Shown here one piece after another: positions 1-10,199 of a stretch of 64,000 nucleotides of DNA (position 1 is the stretch's first letter; every line of letters starts with the position of its first letter). The stretch spans positions 1,369,447-1,433,446 of the forward strand of contig RDEW01000008.1 in the NCBI GenBank assembly GCA_011109175.1, written 5' to 3'. The notes under the pieces were generated by a model. That model saw nothing but the letters and a program-made list of their open reading frames with translations, searched no databases and was not told where the DNA came from. The translations under genes were made by a program, and so were the position numbers. Source of the DNA: Dicyema japonicum (taxonomy: Eukaryota > Dicyemida > Rhombozoa > Dicyemidae).

Positions 1-59
1 CAAATCTCTCAACAACTATTGTATCTCCAAAAGTTACATATCTATTATAAATGTCTTTG

Positions 60-300
60 CGCCATATTGTGGAAGAGTGCGACCTACTGAATCACAATCA
101 AGGCGATAAGTATATGCTTCACGCGAATGTTCTTCCATCCTCCACAGTTACACGCAATCGATCTCAGCTCGTCCAGATCGTCTCCCTTCTTATTTATTTC
201 CTCATTCTTTGGAAGTCTATGTGCAGTATGATAAGAAGTGTTATCCTTGGTCGGCCACAGAAGCATTTCCCCTCCAACATGAAGTGATCCTCCATCGATC
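60..300 (-). mobile_element. LINE-B 3' end: C-terminal tail of the ORF
   Basis: On the minus strand one frame gives a GRPRITLL motif (about 230-255) and another gives ELRSIACNCGGW (about 120-160). The same two motifs occur in order near 56.7 kb as GRPRTTLP and MRSLACNRGG, at the end of an RTE-like LINE ORF. This is therefore the frame-broken C-terminal end of a LINE-B copy entering from beyond the left edge of the useful similarity. The family tail follows the reverse transcriptase; its function is unknown. Confidence 0.6.
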
Positions 301-955
301 ACGTGACTTTAATAATTATCATTAATATGCCTTGAAAAATACAGATCTGAGATCAATGTACCAAAGACCAGAGTAAAACCAAATTAACTAATCACGATAA
401 CTTGACAAACGGCACCAACAACTTTATCTTGACTCATTGTCCTTCCTTCAAACCTACACAGCACATATAGGGGATAGAACACGATTCTCATAATTGCACG
501 AGTCTCCATCGCAATGGAAGTGAATTGGATTTTCCGATCTACTCTCTGATTTTCCGACCTCCACCTTATCTGCCACAAGGTTAATAGCATAAACTCTAAT
601 TCATTCAAGTTATGTTAATCTATGAATTATCCGTTATTTGAATTGATAACAAGAAAAATTTCAAGCACATTTTCATTGAAACATTTTATGTCAAATCAAA
701 AATTATTAGTCAATAATTAACTTTAACCGCTTTTTTAAATAAAATATCACACTCTTTAGTAAAATCCAAGTGAGTTTGAGAATACTAGGATTGAAAATGA
801 ATTTGTCGAAATTTTACGCACTAAATGGTTGAAAGTCCTGATGTTATGATAATTAACAGAAAATCTGTCTTAATGGTAAAAATTCTCTTTAAATTGTATT
901 ACCGAGCATATTCCCGCATTATGTTATGTCCCGTTCTTATATTGAGAGTTTTTTA
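300..955. other. No gene recognised
   Basis: AT-rich sequence with one 74-codon open frame on the minus strand (384-608) that resembles nothing I know. No RNA gene or repeat family from elsewhere in the window was seen here. Confidence 0.4.
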
Positions 956-959
956 ACAT

Positions 960-1818
960 GGAAATCTTTGGGAGAGAAAAATACAGGAAGCCAATATTTG
1001 GTTTAAAGCGAATATATTTGAGTATAAACTTGGTTTATTCCCTTGTATCGGTTCTCCAGTTATTTTAATTGCTAGGTCTACAAAGTATGCTGAAAATTCA
1101 GTCAACTTGACTGCAAGCAATTTACGGACATAGAAGATCAGGTTGAATCTAATATCCACAATCGAGTTACTAATATGGATGAAGTTGTTTCTCAATCTCC
1201 AAAGGTGAAGTATGATGATCAATCAAAACCTGTTAAGAATACCACCCTAAAACTCAGAAAAATTAAAGCAGAGAGTGTCTCCCAATCCTCGGCTAAGAAA
1301 GTGAAAAATGAAGCATTCAATGATACCGTTACAAATGAAATAGCTGCGGATTCTCCATGTTTAAGAAAGTGATCCGACTTTCAATGAATTGGAGTCATCC
1401 TTCTGATTTCACGGAGAACTTGAATTCAAGTGGACTCTTGGAGGACGTTAAAGATCTCACCGTTAAGCGTAATACTGACCTAAAACTTTCTGAATGTGAT
1501 AATTCTGTCAATTTGAATAACCTAAGACTTCCATAAAGCGCAACAGATCTTCATTTCTACAATCCAGTGAAGAAGGCATTTCTGCTGTGCAACCAATCTG
1601 GATGATCTGTTGAATCAAATACACTCTTTCATTGCAGGACTTGTTCATTCAATTTTGCTTGCAAATGGATTATGATCAAGCATATTCGGACTAAACACGT
1701 GAGTGAGAAATTGACTCCATCTTCAGAGTCTTGGGTGACATTTTCATGTAGATTTTGCGATGCGACCTTTAAATATTCGACTGTTTGTGTAAACCCGTTA
1801 AAACTAGAAAATGAATGA
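960..1818 (+). CDS. C2H2 zinc-finger protein gene with tiny introns
   Basis: Three open stretches join in frame through two GT...AG introns of 26 nt each (1076-1101 and 1369-1394). The middle part is Ser/Lys-rich and low in complexity. The last exon holds a classic C2H2 finger: Cys codons at 1633 and within the next 10 nt (C-x2-C), 12 residues, then H-x4-H ending at 1698. A second C-x2-C starts at 1747 and is followed by TFKYST, but its histidines are not seen. One extra frame slip (a CC run near 1535) is needed before the fingers. The stop used is at 1816-1818, inside the last exon of the convergent MCAT gene. Role is presumably nuclear nucleic-acid binding; the specific orthologue is not recognised. 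The 5' end is uncertain and an earlier exon is likely. Confidence 0.55.
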
Positions 1819-2909
1819 TCCGATTTTTATTTGCATCAATGGAAGAGTTTATTAGAGGTTTCAGTTGCCTACCAGGACCGACTTCGTAAACATTTCGCTT
1901 GGATGGTGAATTAAACAAATATTTCATGGTTTGTTGCCATTTTACTGGCGACACAACCTGGCGGACTAACAAATCCTTGATCTCCTCGACGTTTTTGTAC
2001 GGTTTGGCTGATAGATTAGAAATTACGTTAATTTTGGGCTCATTAAATTTAACATTGCTAAATTTAGTCAAAAACAAACTTTAAGACATCTTTGAGTTCA
2101 TCGCATCATGAGTATGAAAGGCCCCACTGACCTGAAGCCTTTTAACTTTCCGAATTCCAAATTTGGAACTATTCGCTTCGATAAACTCCAAAGCCTACAA
2201 TTAGGGCAATAGTCACCTCGACAGAGCCACCAATTACTTGAAATGCGAAAGAAAGATAATTTGCAGGCTGGCAAACTGGATTAGCGATTCCCACAGAATG
2301 GCAGTGCTCAATAGTCGCCTTACAGCAGTCTTCGATGTTCGAGATTCCGTTGACCATTATAGAAATCATCCCTCCATTAGTCATCTCCGAAGCCTTCTGC
2401 ATAGAAGTAGCACGAACCTTTACTACTTTTATTGCTGTTTGTGTTACAAATAAGACAAACCATCCTCAAAAGACAGGCACTCTGAGAAAACGAGAGAACT
2501 ATATTCTCCCAAACTCAATCCTGCAGTATAATTGCAAGTTCTAAGAGCTTCTGGATCTTCATTCTCAAGTTTTCCGAGAGAGGCTAGAGATGTGACCATA
2601 ATAGCTGGTTGGGAGATTTCTGTTCTCATTAATTTATCAGATGGCCCTTCCAAACATAACTAAATGACATCTAAAATATACTTTCAGTAGATCATATCCT
2701 AAAATAACACTCGCTCTCTCAAAAAGATCAACAGATTCCGGAAAATGCTTCAACTTTGATGCCATACCGATAAATTGGGAGCCCTGTCCAGGAAAAAAAA
2801 GCACAGATGATTCCTTCGATATCTGAGTTTGCGAAAACACGGCTGCTTCACTTGAGCAGTTCCTCAAAACAGCTCTGACAGAAGCAAAAGGGAGCCTTAA
2901 CGTGAGCAT
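1769..2909 (-). CDS. MCAT: Mitochondrial malonyl-CoA:ACP transacylase (MCAT/FabD family)
   Basis: Transfers malonate from CoA to acyl carrier protein in mitochondrial type II fatty-acid synthesis. Exons: 2682-2909, 2461-2659, 2217-2434, 2080-2194 and 1769-2057. Introns are GT...AG at 2660-2681 (22 nt), 2435-2460 (26), 2195-2216 (22) and 2058-2079 (22). The product starts MLTLRLPFASVRAVLRN, an Arg-rich presequence suited to mitochondria, then has FFPGQGSQFIGM and the nucleophile elbow GLSLGEYSS (Ser codon 2513-2515). NPVCQPANYL, NSSKFGIRK, VSGAFHT (active-site His codon 2114-2116), SPVKWQQTM and EVGPGRQL follow in family order. Just after the His, exon 4 loses frame by one base and about four family residues are missing (2094-2110), so this is either a consensus error or a damaged gene. 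The ATG at 2909 is the first in frame at the presequence. Length is about 350 residues, close to animal MCATs. A further 24-nt intron near the stop is possible. Confidence 0.85.
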
Positions 2910-2999
2910 AAGAACCGGTAACGGAGGAAGCGTCCAAAATTCTATAAATAATCGACATGGCGTGATCACGCCACTATAAATGATCTGATTTTTACTTAT

Positions 3000-3330
3000 A
3001 ATAATAATTAATAGATACCTGTAAACGCTCTAAGGGCATGTCGTGAGTTTAAAAAAAAAATTTTTGATTTTTACCCACGTGGGATGTCTCCCATTGTCCC
3101 CCATCTTCCCAGGATCTTGTATTAGTGACTTTAAATGATTAAAGTGGAATTTTTTAAATTAGCATCGAGGTCACGTCACTTGATATGATGATATTGATCG
3201 ATCTTTTCAGCAACTCATATTCTTCATATCTGGTTTACTCACTTTTTCTTTAATGTTTTTATTCGTTCAAAACATTTTTAATTATTTTTTTATTTTATTT
3301 TTTTAATAAAATAATTTTTAACAAAGAAAC
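3000..3330. other. Upstream region of MCAT; nothing specific seen
   Basis: AT-rich DNA upstream of the MCAT start and downstream of the LINE-A 3' end. It contains A/T runs at 3051-3065 and 3285-3320 but no recognisable promoter element. Confidence 0.35.
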
Positions 3331-4220
3331 AAATGTAAGTTGAGGAAACCTCTGAGTGGATTGCGAACTAGTTCACTCGGATAAGGCCATTCCAATCTAT
3401 TGTCTCAGCCATTACCCTTTTTTTGATCCCTTTTCTTTCTGGCAAGTGTTTCTCCGAGTTCTCGCAAGAACTCAGCCGTCATTGGACCAACGGCTCCCGA
3501 TTATTCGGTCGCAACAGGAGTAAATCGGTAGCGGTCCCCGAGGCAAGAATATTTCTTGATTTTTGGTTCTCCGCAGTCGAAGCAGCTGCTCCAGGTGTCT
3601 GAACCGATTTGAAAATATTCGTGCTTGAGAACGTGTCTACATAAGTGCGTCCCGACCAAAGATCTTCCAGACGTGAAGGGGAAAAGCGTCATCCCGTCAG
3701 GTCTTTTTCCATCTCCTCGATCGAGACCCACTGGTTCAAGCTGTGTTGGGTAGCCTGTAGCCTTCAAAGCTCTGACGATCACATCGTTCAGAGGAGCATG
3801 ACGTGGTCCTCTTCCGGCGCTTCTTTTGCAGGACAGCGGGTGCAATCCCTTCGCATTGACTGTTTTCCCGTATCGGCATTAATGCTCCTGGCAAACGTCT
3901 AGTCCCAGCCATTGTCCGATTCCAATCTTCAAAGAATCGTCGTCCAAAAAGGTCCCGAGGTTTGGGGAAGGTATTGCACCAAGCCATGCTCCACTCCCTC
4001 CACTTGAAGCTGACACCAAACAAGCCAGACGATGTTGATTTGCTTCTTTTTTAAGGTCTTACAAATTTTTGGAGCATACAATGTTATCCCAATTACTTTG
4101 CTTTGTTGTGTCTTTGGGATTTTGAGTCCGGACCCGTTCCATTTCCGACAAGCTTCGTCAAATGACTCATTCCAGCGAAGTCCAATAGTGTTATGAAGGA
4201 CTTGCCGTGTCAAATGGCTA
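3330..4220 (-). mobile_element. LINE-A 3' end with C-terminal Cys/His-KRPDG domain
   Basis: Minus-strand frames, broken twice, read in family order: HRLACLVSASSG...GAWLGAIPSP (about 3990-4050), then LHPLSCKRSAGRGPRH, QLEPVGLDRGDGKRPDG (KRPDG at 3693-3707), ETLGPLGPM-type sequence and LRELGETLARK (about 3450-3520). This is the C-terminal part of a non-LTR retrotransposon common in invertebrates. A Cys/His cluster followed by PD...D resembles the restriction-like endonuclease (RLE) domain of R2-like elements. That assignment is inference; the conserved block itself is plain. The same 3' end recurs at 27.6 and 45.3 kb, and the upstream part at 49.1 kb. The first intact frame (3501-3845) is only the RLE-like piece. 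Confidence 0.7.
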
Positions 4221-4570
4221 ATTTTTATTTAAAAAATTATTAACGAAAGGTTAAATCACAGAAAATTAATTATATCCTTTTTTCTCAACCACCCTAGGTT
4301 AAATCAGTACCCCATTTTTAAGAAAATGACATCAGCACTTAGCAAAATCATACTATTACTAAGTTAAGCAAAGTCTATGGTTACTATAGTAACCCATCAA
4401 GAGACAGGGAGCATTACGACAAACGATTGTGATCGCAAGGCGTTTACGGAACCATGAATCGTTGTTCCTTAGCAACTTGTCCACATTTTTCAATTTTTGT
4501 TAGGAAAGTTGACCAAATGGGAAGCACAATGTATCAGACTATAACTTTATATGTCTTTAAGACATGAATA
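4220..4570. other. No gene recognised
   Basis: AT-rich sequence without a long frame or a repeat shared with the rest of the window. Confidence 0.3.
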
Positions 4571-4571
4571 C

Positions 4572-4760
4572 TTAGGGTTCCGCTTGTGTCGTGCTCTTCA
4601 CTATCCGTTTTACAAATTTTCTCCGTGTTACTTTCGCTCTCGCATGTCTCCGTAGTTCATTGAGAATCCATGCATAAAGTCCCCGTTTAGTGTTCGAGGC
4701 TTGTCCTCTGACGTTGAGAGTTGCAATAGTGAACGGGGGAGAATAGACAGACAAAGAGTA
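4572..4760 (-). mobile_element. 5' end of a LINE endonuclease domain
   Basis: A 70-codon minus frame contains PFTIATLNVRGQ followed by GLYAWILNEL. TIxTLNVRG is the first beta-strand of the APE-type endonuclease that opens the pol ORF of many non-LTR elements. Similarity fades after about 35 residues, so only the start of the domain is left. Confidence 0.45.
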
Positions 4761-4799
4761 CAATGAAGACAAGAGAGGTGTCAACTACTCAACCAGCAG

Positions 4800-5660
4800 A
4801 TATTGAATTTATTTATTTAATAACCTCAAGTCCGTTCTGAGGATATGTTCAAACAGCCCCATCTCTCCCTTTTATTGTATCTTCTAGGAGACAATATTTC
4901 ATACCGAATATAGATCATTGTTGCTGATCTCTCATAAAAGGACCTTAACACCGAATGTAGATGTTTTCTATGATATGTTCAAACTTGTAGCACTGTATCA
5001 TACTCCGCAATGCTGCTAATCTTAGTTAGTTAAGTAACCTCAGCCTCACTAACTTGTAGGAGGCCAGCAGCTATTAAGTAGGACGTAGCAGATGTTGGTC
5101 GCTCCCATAGATCGGACAGTTTGTGGAGAAACGTTGTCCCAAATCATGACATTAAAATAGGTAATTTGTTTTCAGCACGTGGAGGTTGCAAAAGGGGCAG
5201 AGAATATCATATGTTGATAGATATTGGTGGTGCCCATATCGTAGACGAGCCAGGTTTACTAACACGTCCTTTGAAAGAGAAGATTCTGATTGGTCTATTG
5301 GAGGAAAGGGTCACTGTAATATTTTATTGTCTCCGAGTCTTCGGATGCTTCTAGTAGAAACAAAATCGTGCATCTGTTTCAGACGACTCCTGTCATTGGG
5401 ATGGAATGAATGGATGATAACATTCGAGACATGTCACTGGTTGTCATAATAATTTTCCTTTTGTTTAGCGACTTGCATAGGGAGTGGCAGGGATGTTCTA
5501 GACCAGTGATTGTTTCAAACTTGTAACACTGCATCAGAAATAACTTAAATATTATAACATTACAATTATTTTATTATTATTTTTTTTAAGTAAATAAATT
5601 TTATAAAAAATAAACAACTGAATAGGTGATTTTAATTGTCCAAATCACCGGTGAAGATTA
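4800..5660. other. Intergenic; one segment loosely resembles 11.5 kb
   Basis: Two overlapping plus frames (5121-5354, 5186-5449) are not recognised. The segment around 5185-5290 shares a short run, including a GGxHIVxEP reading, with the plus strand near 11530-11610, so both may come from the same unknown repeat. Otherwise nothing was seen. Confidence 0.3.
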
Positions 5661-5663
5661 CAT

Positions 5664-5843
5664 ATGAAAACTCGTCCTCCTAAGAATAAAGCGATGTCCG
5701 CGACGGTAGGGCGTTTGATGAAAATGGAAGAAGGCGAACCTACTTCTCCACTTTCTCTGAAGCGGAAGTCTATAATGTACTATTGGAGGATGGATTTGGT
5801 CGGGACAAGCAGATGTTCTCTTTTAAGTTCCTTCCTTTATTAA
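5664..5843 (+). CDS. Small hypothetical ORF, 59 codons
   Basis: ATG at 5664 and TAA at 5841-5843 enclose a short basic reading frame starting MKTRPPKNKAMSATVGRLMK. It is followed by an acidic and Ser/Pro patch. I do not recognise it, and a chance frame is quite possible. No conserved neighbour or splice pattern supports it. Confidence 0.2.
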   Translation: MKTRPPKNKAMSATVGRLMKMEEGEPTSPLSLKRKSIMYYWRMDLVGTSRCSLLSSFLY

Positions 5844-5924
5844 TTAGTTGTGACTTTTTGTGCTGGGCTTACCATAGATTGTAAGCCTGGGGTTAATAAA
5901 AGGCTAGGACATGTTCTCACTTTT

Positions 5925-6040
5925 TTTGGTTGTGTGTGAGTTCCTGTAGATAATCCTGTTCCGCAGTGAGGTATCACTGATGACGATGTCACTTTTCAAG
6001 ACAAGATGCATCGTAAATGCGTGGAGCCTTCAGCCAGAAT
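5925..6040 (-). mobile_element. SINE-1 fragment (tRNA-derived family), 3' half
   Basis: Its reverse complement matches the body of the SINE at 17.74-18.05 kb. Shared elements are the ACGCATxTACGATGCA box, the GTCATCAGTGA box, the CTCACTGCGGAAC box and an ACTCACACA run. The tRNA-like head is absent, so the copy is 5'-truncated. The match decays to the left of about 5925. Confidence 0.6.
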
Positions 6041-8810
6041 GGACATCATCAAAATTCGAACCGATATCTGTCAAACAGATATTTGTTTCGAACTCTAATT
6101 TTATTTACAAAATTTCATTTTTTGAAATTAAATTTTGAACCTCTTTTAAATGGGAACTTTTCTAAAATCCACTTTTGCTATCAAGCTAGTTTTTTGACTT
6201 CCTCTGAACTTGAACATCTCATCACACTGAACAGCTATCGTCATCACAAAAGATTTGTGACGCAACACGTGTAACCAAATATATCCATTGATTTATCGTT
6301 GGGTTCTCCTTCCCTAATATTCTAGAACTGCTAAATAAACAGTATGATCTGTCCATAGAACAGAGTCCAATCATCAGTGACATTGTCCTATCTCATTTGA
6401 CACAGTAAGACGGAGCTTTGAACGCAGGATAGGACCATTTTAAGGGCGACTAAGTCAATCCTTTCAATGGATAATTTCATCTCTCCCGATAAAGCAGTGA
6501 CCTATTTTATCTTAGCAATCTTGTCAGTCGAAAAAAAGATTCATTTAAAAAGCATTGATCAACTACAACCCACTTTAACAGTGAAATTCTAAATCAAATT
6601 TTTTGGAAAAGTAACCTATTTTATCAATTGAGACATACGACAATTATTACTTATTTATTGTTTAAATATAATTTTTATTTATCAAAAAAATTTATTAACA
6701 AAAAATTTAAATAATTAATCATTTGCAGATAGGATTGCGTATATGTTTTCACACAATACGTCAATCGCGACTCGTTTCCTTAGCCAGAACGATTCGAGTG
6801 ATTTTTTCTGCTCTGTCCGTCCTATTTATTTCAGAAAAGCCTCTGTGAGAAATCCTACGGCTCTCGATACTATTAAATTAAAATTTTAAATCAAATTACT
6901 CACTACTTGCTGTTCACTACTTTATTGTATTTTGAACCATTTGAAAGCTGAGGGCGCAGAAGCCCAATTTTTTCACAAAAGTTGCTGGTATTGACTGGAA
7001 ATATTTTTTTCAACCATTGCTGACTGCTAATTTTTCCCGTAGTTCTCCGAAAGGTTTTTAATATTTTATACAATTAATTTTAGCCGAAACCGACTCTTTG
7101 CAAAAAGTAGGAGTTGTTCCAGAGCTGCTGAAGAGACTGACTGGGCAATCCCAATCGAAACTGCACAATCAGCAGCTTTGGACAATCGGACACAACTCAG
7201 GTGGAAAAATAAAGATCAGAAGTGACAGTGGACTCTGAGTTTTCGGGGATTTGTAATCTCACAAAGATCGCAACAGAGAATAGATTTCAGAGAAGCAGCA
7301 ACTGAAAATATTTCATTCCCATCATCTGTAGGATCTTTACAACATTCACCGCTTCTGATTTTGAAACGTGTAATTTAAGTGAACATGGTCATGGTGCAGC
7401 AGTAATAATAATCTGAGCTGAAAGTTTCAGATTTGAATTGAAGTTAAGCGATCCAAGGTCAAATGAAGATGCCATAAAATGTTTTACAAAGACGTTTTGT
7501 CACAAAAATAAATTTATAGTTGTATGATTATATTTATTTATCCCCAGTCGTTTCAAGTGAAGGAAGCAGATGGCTAACAGTAGAGTAGCCACCAAACGTG
7601 TCAGGTATATCTGCTGTGGCACATAAATCTAATATGGACTAGGAAGGCAAAAAGCACGAATATATATAGTTTTTAACATCAACCTCACTGATACCATAAA
7701 TAATAAAACCGAATAATATAAATCATGAATAAACAATAAATACATGGCAATCAAAATGTCTGGTGCTGCATAAAGAATCACAGCCTCGTTCCTGGGGAAA
7801 TTGTCCTATCGTAAGAAGGAAGTGTGGGAAGGGGTCTGGTTGAGGCAACGAATGAGGATTGCAGTTGTCCGCGGAAACGCTTACTCCGTAATGTCAACAG
7901 CCGCACTTTCTTAATACTACCCTAACAACATTTTTCTCGTTTTGTTTTTAAAATAAAAAAAATAAATACATAGTAAATGTTCTAAAAACTATTTTTTGAT
8001 TTCTTCAGAGATTTGATATTGACTGGGTCAGGCCTTCACTAGTCACTCGGCGTTTACTTGCCAAAAAGTTGTAGGTACTAAATAAAGTAAAATATTTTTG
8101 TAATTGAAAATCATCCGAGAAAACTTGGCTGAGGCGTCATTCCAGGTTCCGCCATCTCCTTTAACAGCACCTTCTCAAGTTCATCAGAACTCATTTGCTT
8201 TTTTGTCCTTTCTTCCACAAGGTCATATTCCTCTTCTTACAATAAAGTATACTAAATACAAGTTCAGTCTCAATGGAATCGAAATAGGAACTGAAGATCA
8301 ACAATTTCAGCCTCTTCGCTGAACTTTTCAAATATCTATCTTTTTCAAATTTTTGACAAACCGAGGATTTTATGTTCAGGATATCAAGGCGCTTTTTAGC
8401 TCAACTGTGATGTTGGAGACCAAGGCTAACCATAACTTGTATGAATCAAAGTTAAACAAAACATGCTCAGACTTAGTTATCTTAGATTTATGCTTCCGAT
8501 CGTCCAAACACATCATAGCACATGCAGAATCAAATCCTTGATAAGACTAAATCCACCCATGCTCCGACTGTATGACTCGAATCGTCCAAATCAAATTCAT
8601 TAAAACTCTATCCAAGACATCCATCGCAAGGATCCATCAACAAATAGCCACAAATTCAACAAGAATTATCGAATGTCGACATCATTTAAAATGGAAGCAG
8701 CAAGCAGTTTTCCAATTTTTTAAAGTCGAATCTCAACAATGTAAAAAACAGCTGCGAAATTCTAAAATTATACATTTCAAACTAAAATAAAAGACGTCGA
8801 TTTTCTTTCT
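6040..8810. other. Long stretch without a recognised gene
   Basis: Holds several modest open frames on the plus strand (6017-6274, 8104-8322, 8353-8541, 8572-8790) that carry no motif I know. The composition is AT-rich and GT...AG pairs at 20-30 nt spacing are too common to be informative alone. No RNA gene or family repeat was seen. Confidence 0.3.
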
Positions 8811-8813
8811 AAT

Positions 8814-9690
8814 TTAATCCTCAATTAAATGCATAAGGATGCAGCTGTACTCTCCTGTTAAGTTGCTATTTGAATGGCGAATCAAAAAATACCTGAGTCT
8901 GTCGAATATAAACTGACGGAAGTCACATTTCTCCAAAATCTGTAGGAAGAATAGACCATAGGAAACCCCCATATACTCCACAGCCTCGACCGTTCGTTCA
9001 GTGATCATCATAATAAGTGAAGGAATCCAACCTAAATAGATCATTAATAGTACCTCAACTTTCTTTTCCTCATTTACATCCTCAGAGTCGTCGACCTCTT
9101 TCAAAAAAAGAGAATCCACCATAATACTTCATCAGTATTGAAATAGCTTCGACGCCCTTGCCTCATCTTGGATAAACATAATCTGTAGCAATTCTGACAA
9201 TTCTCTGAGAGTAGTAAACGTTTAATCTAGAAATTTTGTGAAATTGTCCACGGAACAAGGTCGCCGAATAGATCTCTTCCTCTCGGCAGATGATGCTGAG
9301 TAGAGACACGTGATATTCCTCCTTCCAACGCAACTTGTATTGCACACAGCGCAATCGGTTTCTGAGAGTTCACATCTTCCGCCAGAATGAAAACGTGATG
9401 AGCGGGGCATCAGTTAACATTTGGAGATCATTGGGAGAATTCTCAGTTAAACAATTAAGGTACTTTATAGTGAGAAACTATTTAGACATGTTTTGCGATA
9501 GGAGAACAAAAAGTTCCAAGACGTATATAAAACACAATTCTGGTTGGGTACCCTGAGGTTTACAGTCCTTGGAAGAGTTCGGACACAGCAGATCGCCGAG
9601 CCATGCCTCAATCGGATCGTTCATAGAGTTCTGATTTATTCTGTGATGTGGATCTCTGAACCCTCTTGCTATAGTAAACAATGTAAATAA
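8814..9690 (-). CDS. Unidentified multi-exon gene-like region
   Basis: Minus frames of coding character follow each other. 9478-9681 contains NSMNDPIEAWLGDLLCP. An open stretch at about 9385-9470 contains YLNCLTENSPNDLQML. Stretches at 9163-9354 and 9130-9240 follow. The last is 8814-9122, containing TVEAVEYMGVSYGLFFLQIL and ending LTGEYSCILMHLIED. A 27-nt GT...AG segment (about 8866-8892) can be removed in frame before the last stretch, and a 26-nt one before SKMRQGRRSYFNTDE, matching intron sizes in the known genes here. Leu-rich helices suggest an ARM/HEAT-like or other helical protein, but I cannot name it. Exon boundaries are tentative and the region could include two genes. Confidence 0.35.
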
Positions 9691-9904
9691 CCAGATTTAC
9701 TCGTGAATTTACGGAGTTTGTTTATTAATTTGAGAAACAGAGATCTCCCAGGGACTTCATATATAGGAATAAACCACAGTAACTTACCCACTTACAATCG
9801 AAGACATGAAAACCAAATACGGACCAATCAGGGATTCCAATTGGAAGAAATGACCGCCGACTCAGTGCACGGGAAATCAACCTGTCCCAGCTTTTCAGTG
9901 GGAT

Positions 9905-10199
9905 TTATCTACTAAAATATACAAAGACATCTACCCCCAACAACACGGCCACTATGGCCAATCCAATGGCGCTGATTTTCCACTTCCAGGTGGTGCTGTC
10001 ATGAACCGTCGAGTTGAAAGGTATGATCTGTTACAACGTCGATTAAATTTAGCAATTTTTTGACTTAAAATAGATTTTTGCAGGAAACCTGATCAACCGT
10101 CTTACAAAGCTTCACTAAGAGACTGAAAGGTTGAATATCCTTAAAGGATTCGACTATCTGAACTAACTCAGATCCTGTATTTTCTACTAAATATGACAT
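9905..10199 (-). CDS. Candidate small membrane protein, two exons
   Basis: ATG at 10197-10199 opens a 37-codon stretch (MSYLVENTGSELVQIVESF...), ending at a GT donor after 10089. Removing 10028-10088 (61 nt, GT...CAG) joins it to a second stretch ending at TAA 9905-9907. That second stretch has a basic Trp-Lys-Trp-Lys flank followed by the hydrophobic run ISAIGLAIVAVLLG, as in a single-pass or tail-anchored membrane protein. An alternative 26-nt intron near 9907-9932 would extend the C-terminus. No family is recognised. It may belong to the same gene as the region to its left. Confidence 0.3.

Noticed and set aside
1899-2084. Plus-strand ORF over the MCAT 3' exons
   Set aside because: Antisense of conserved MCAT sequence (EVGPGRQL, SPVKW); it carries no signal of its own.
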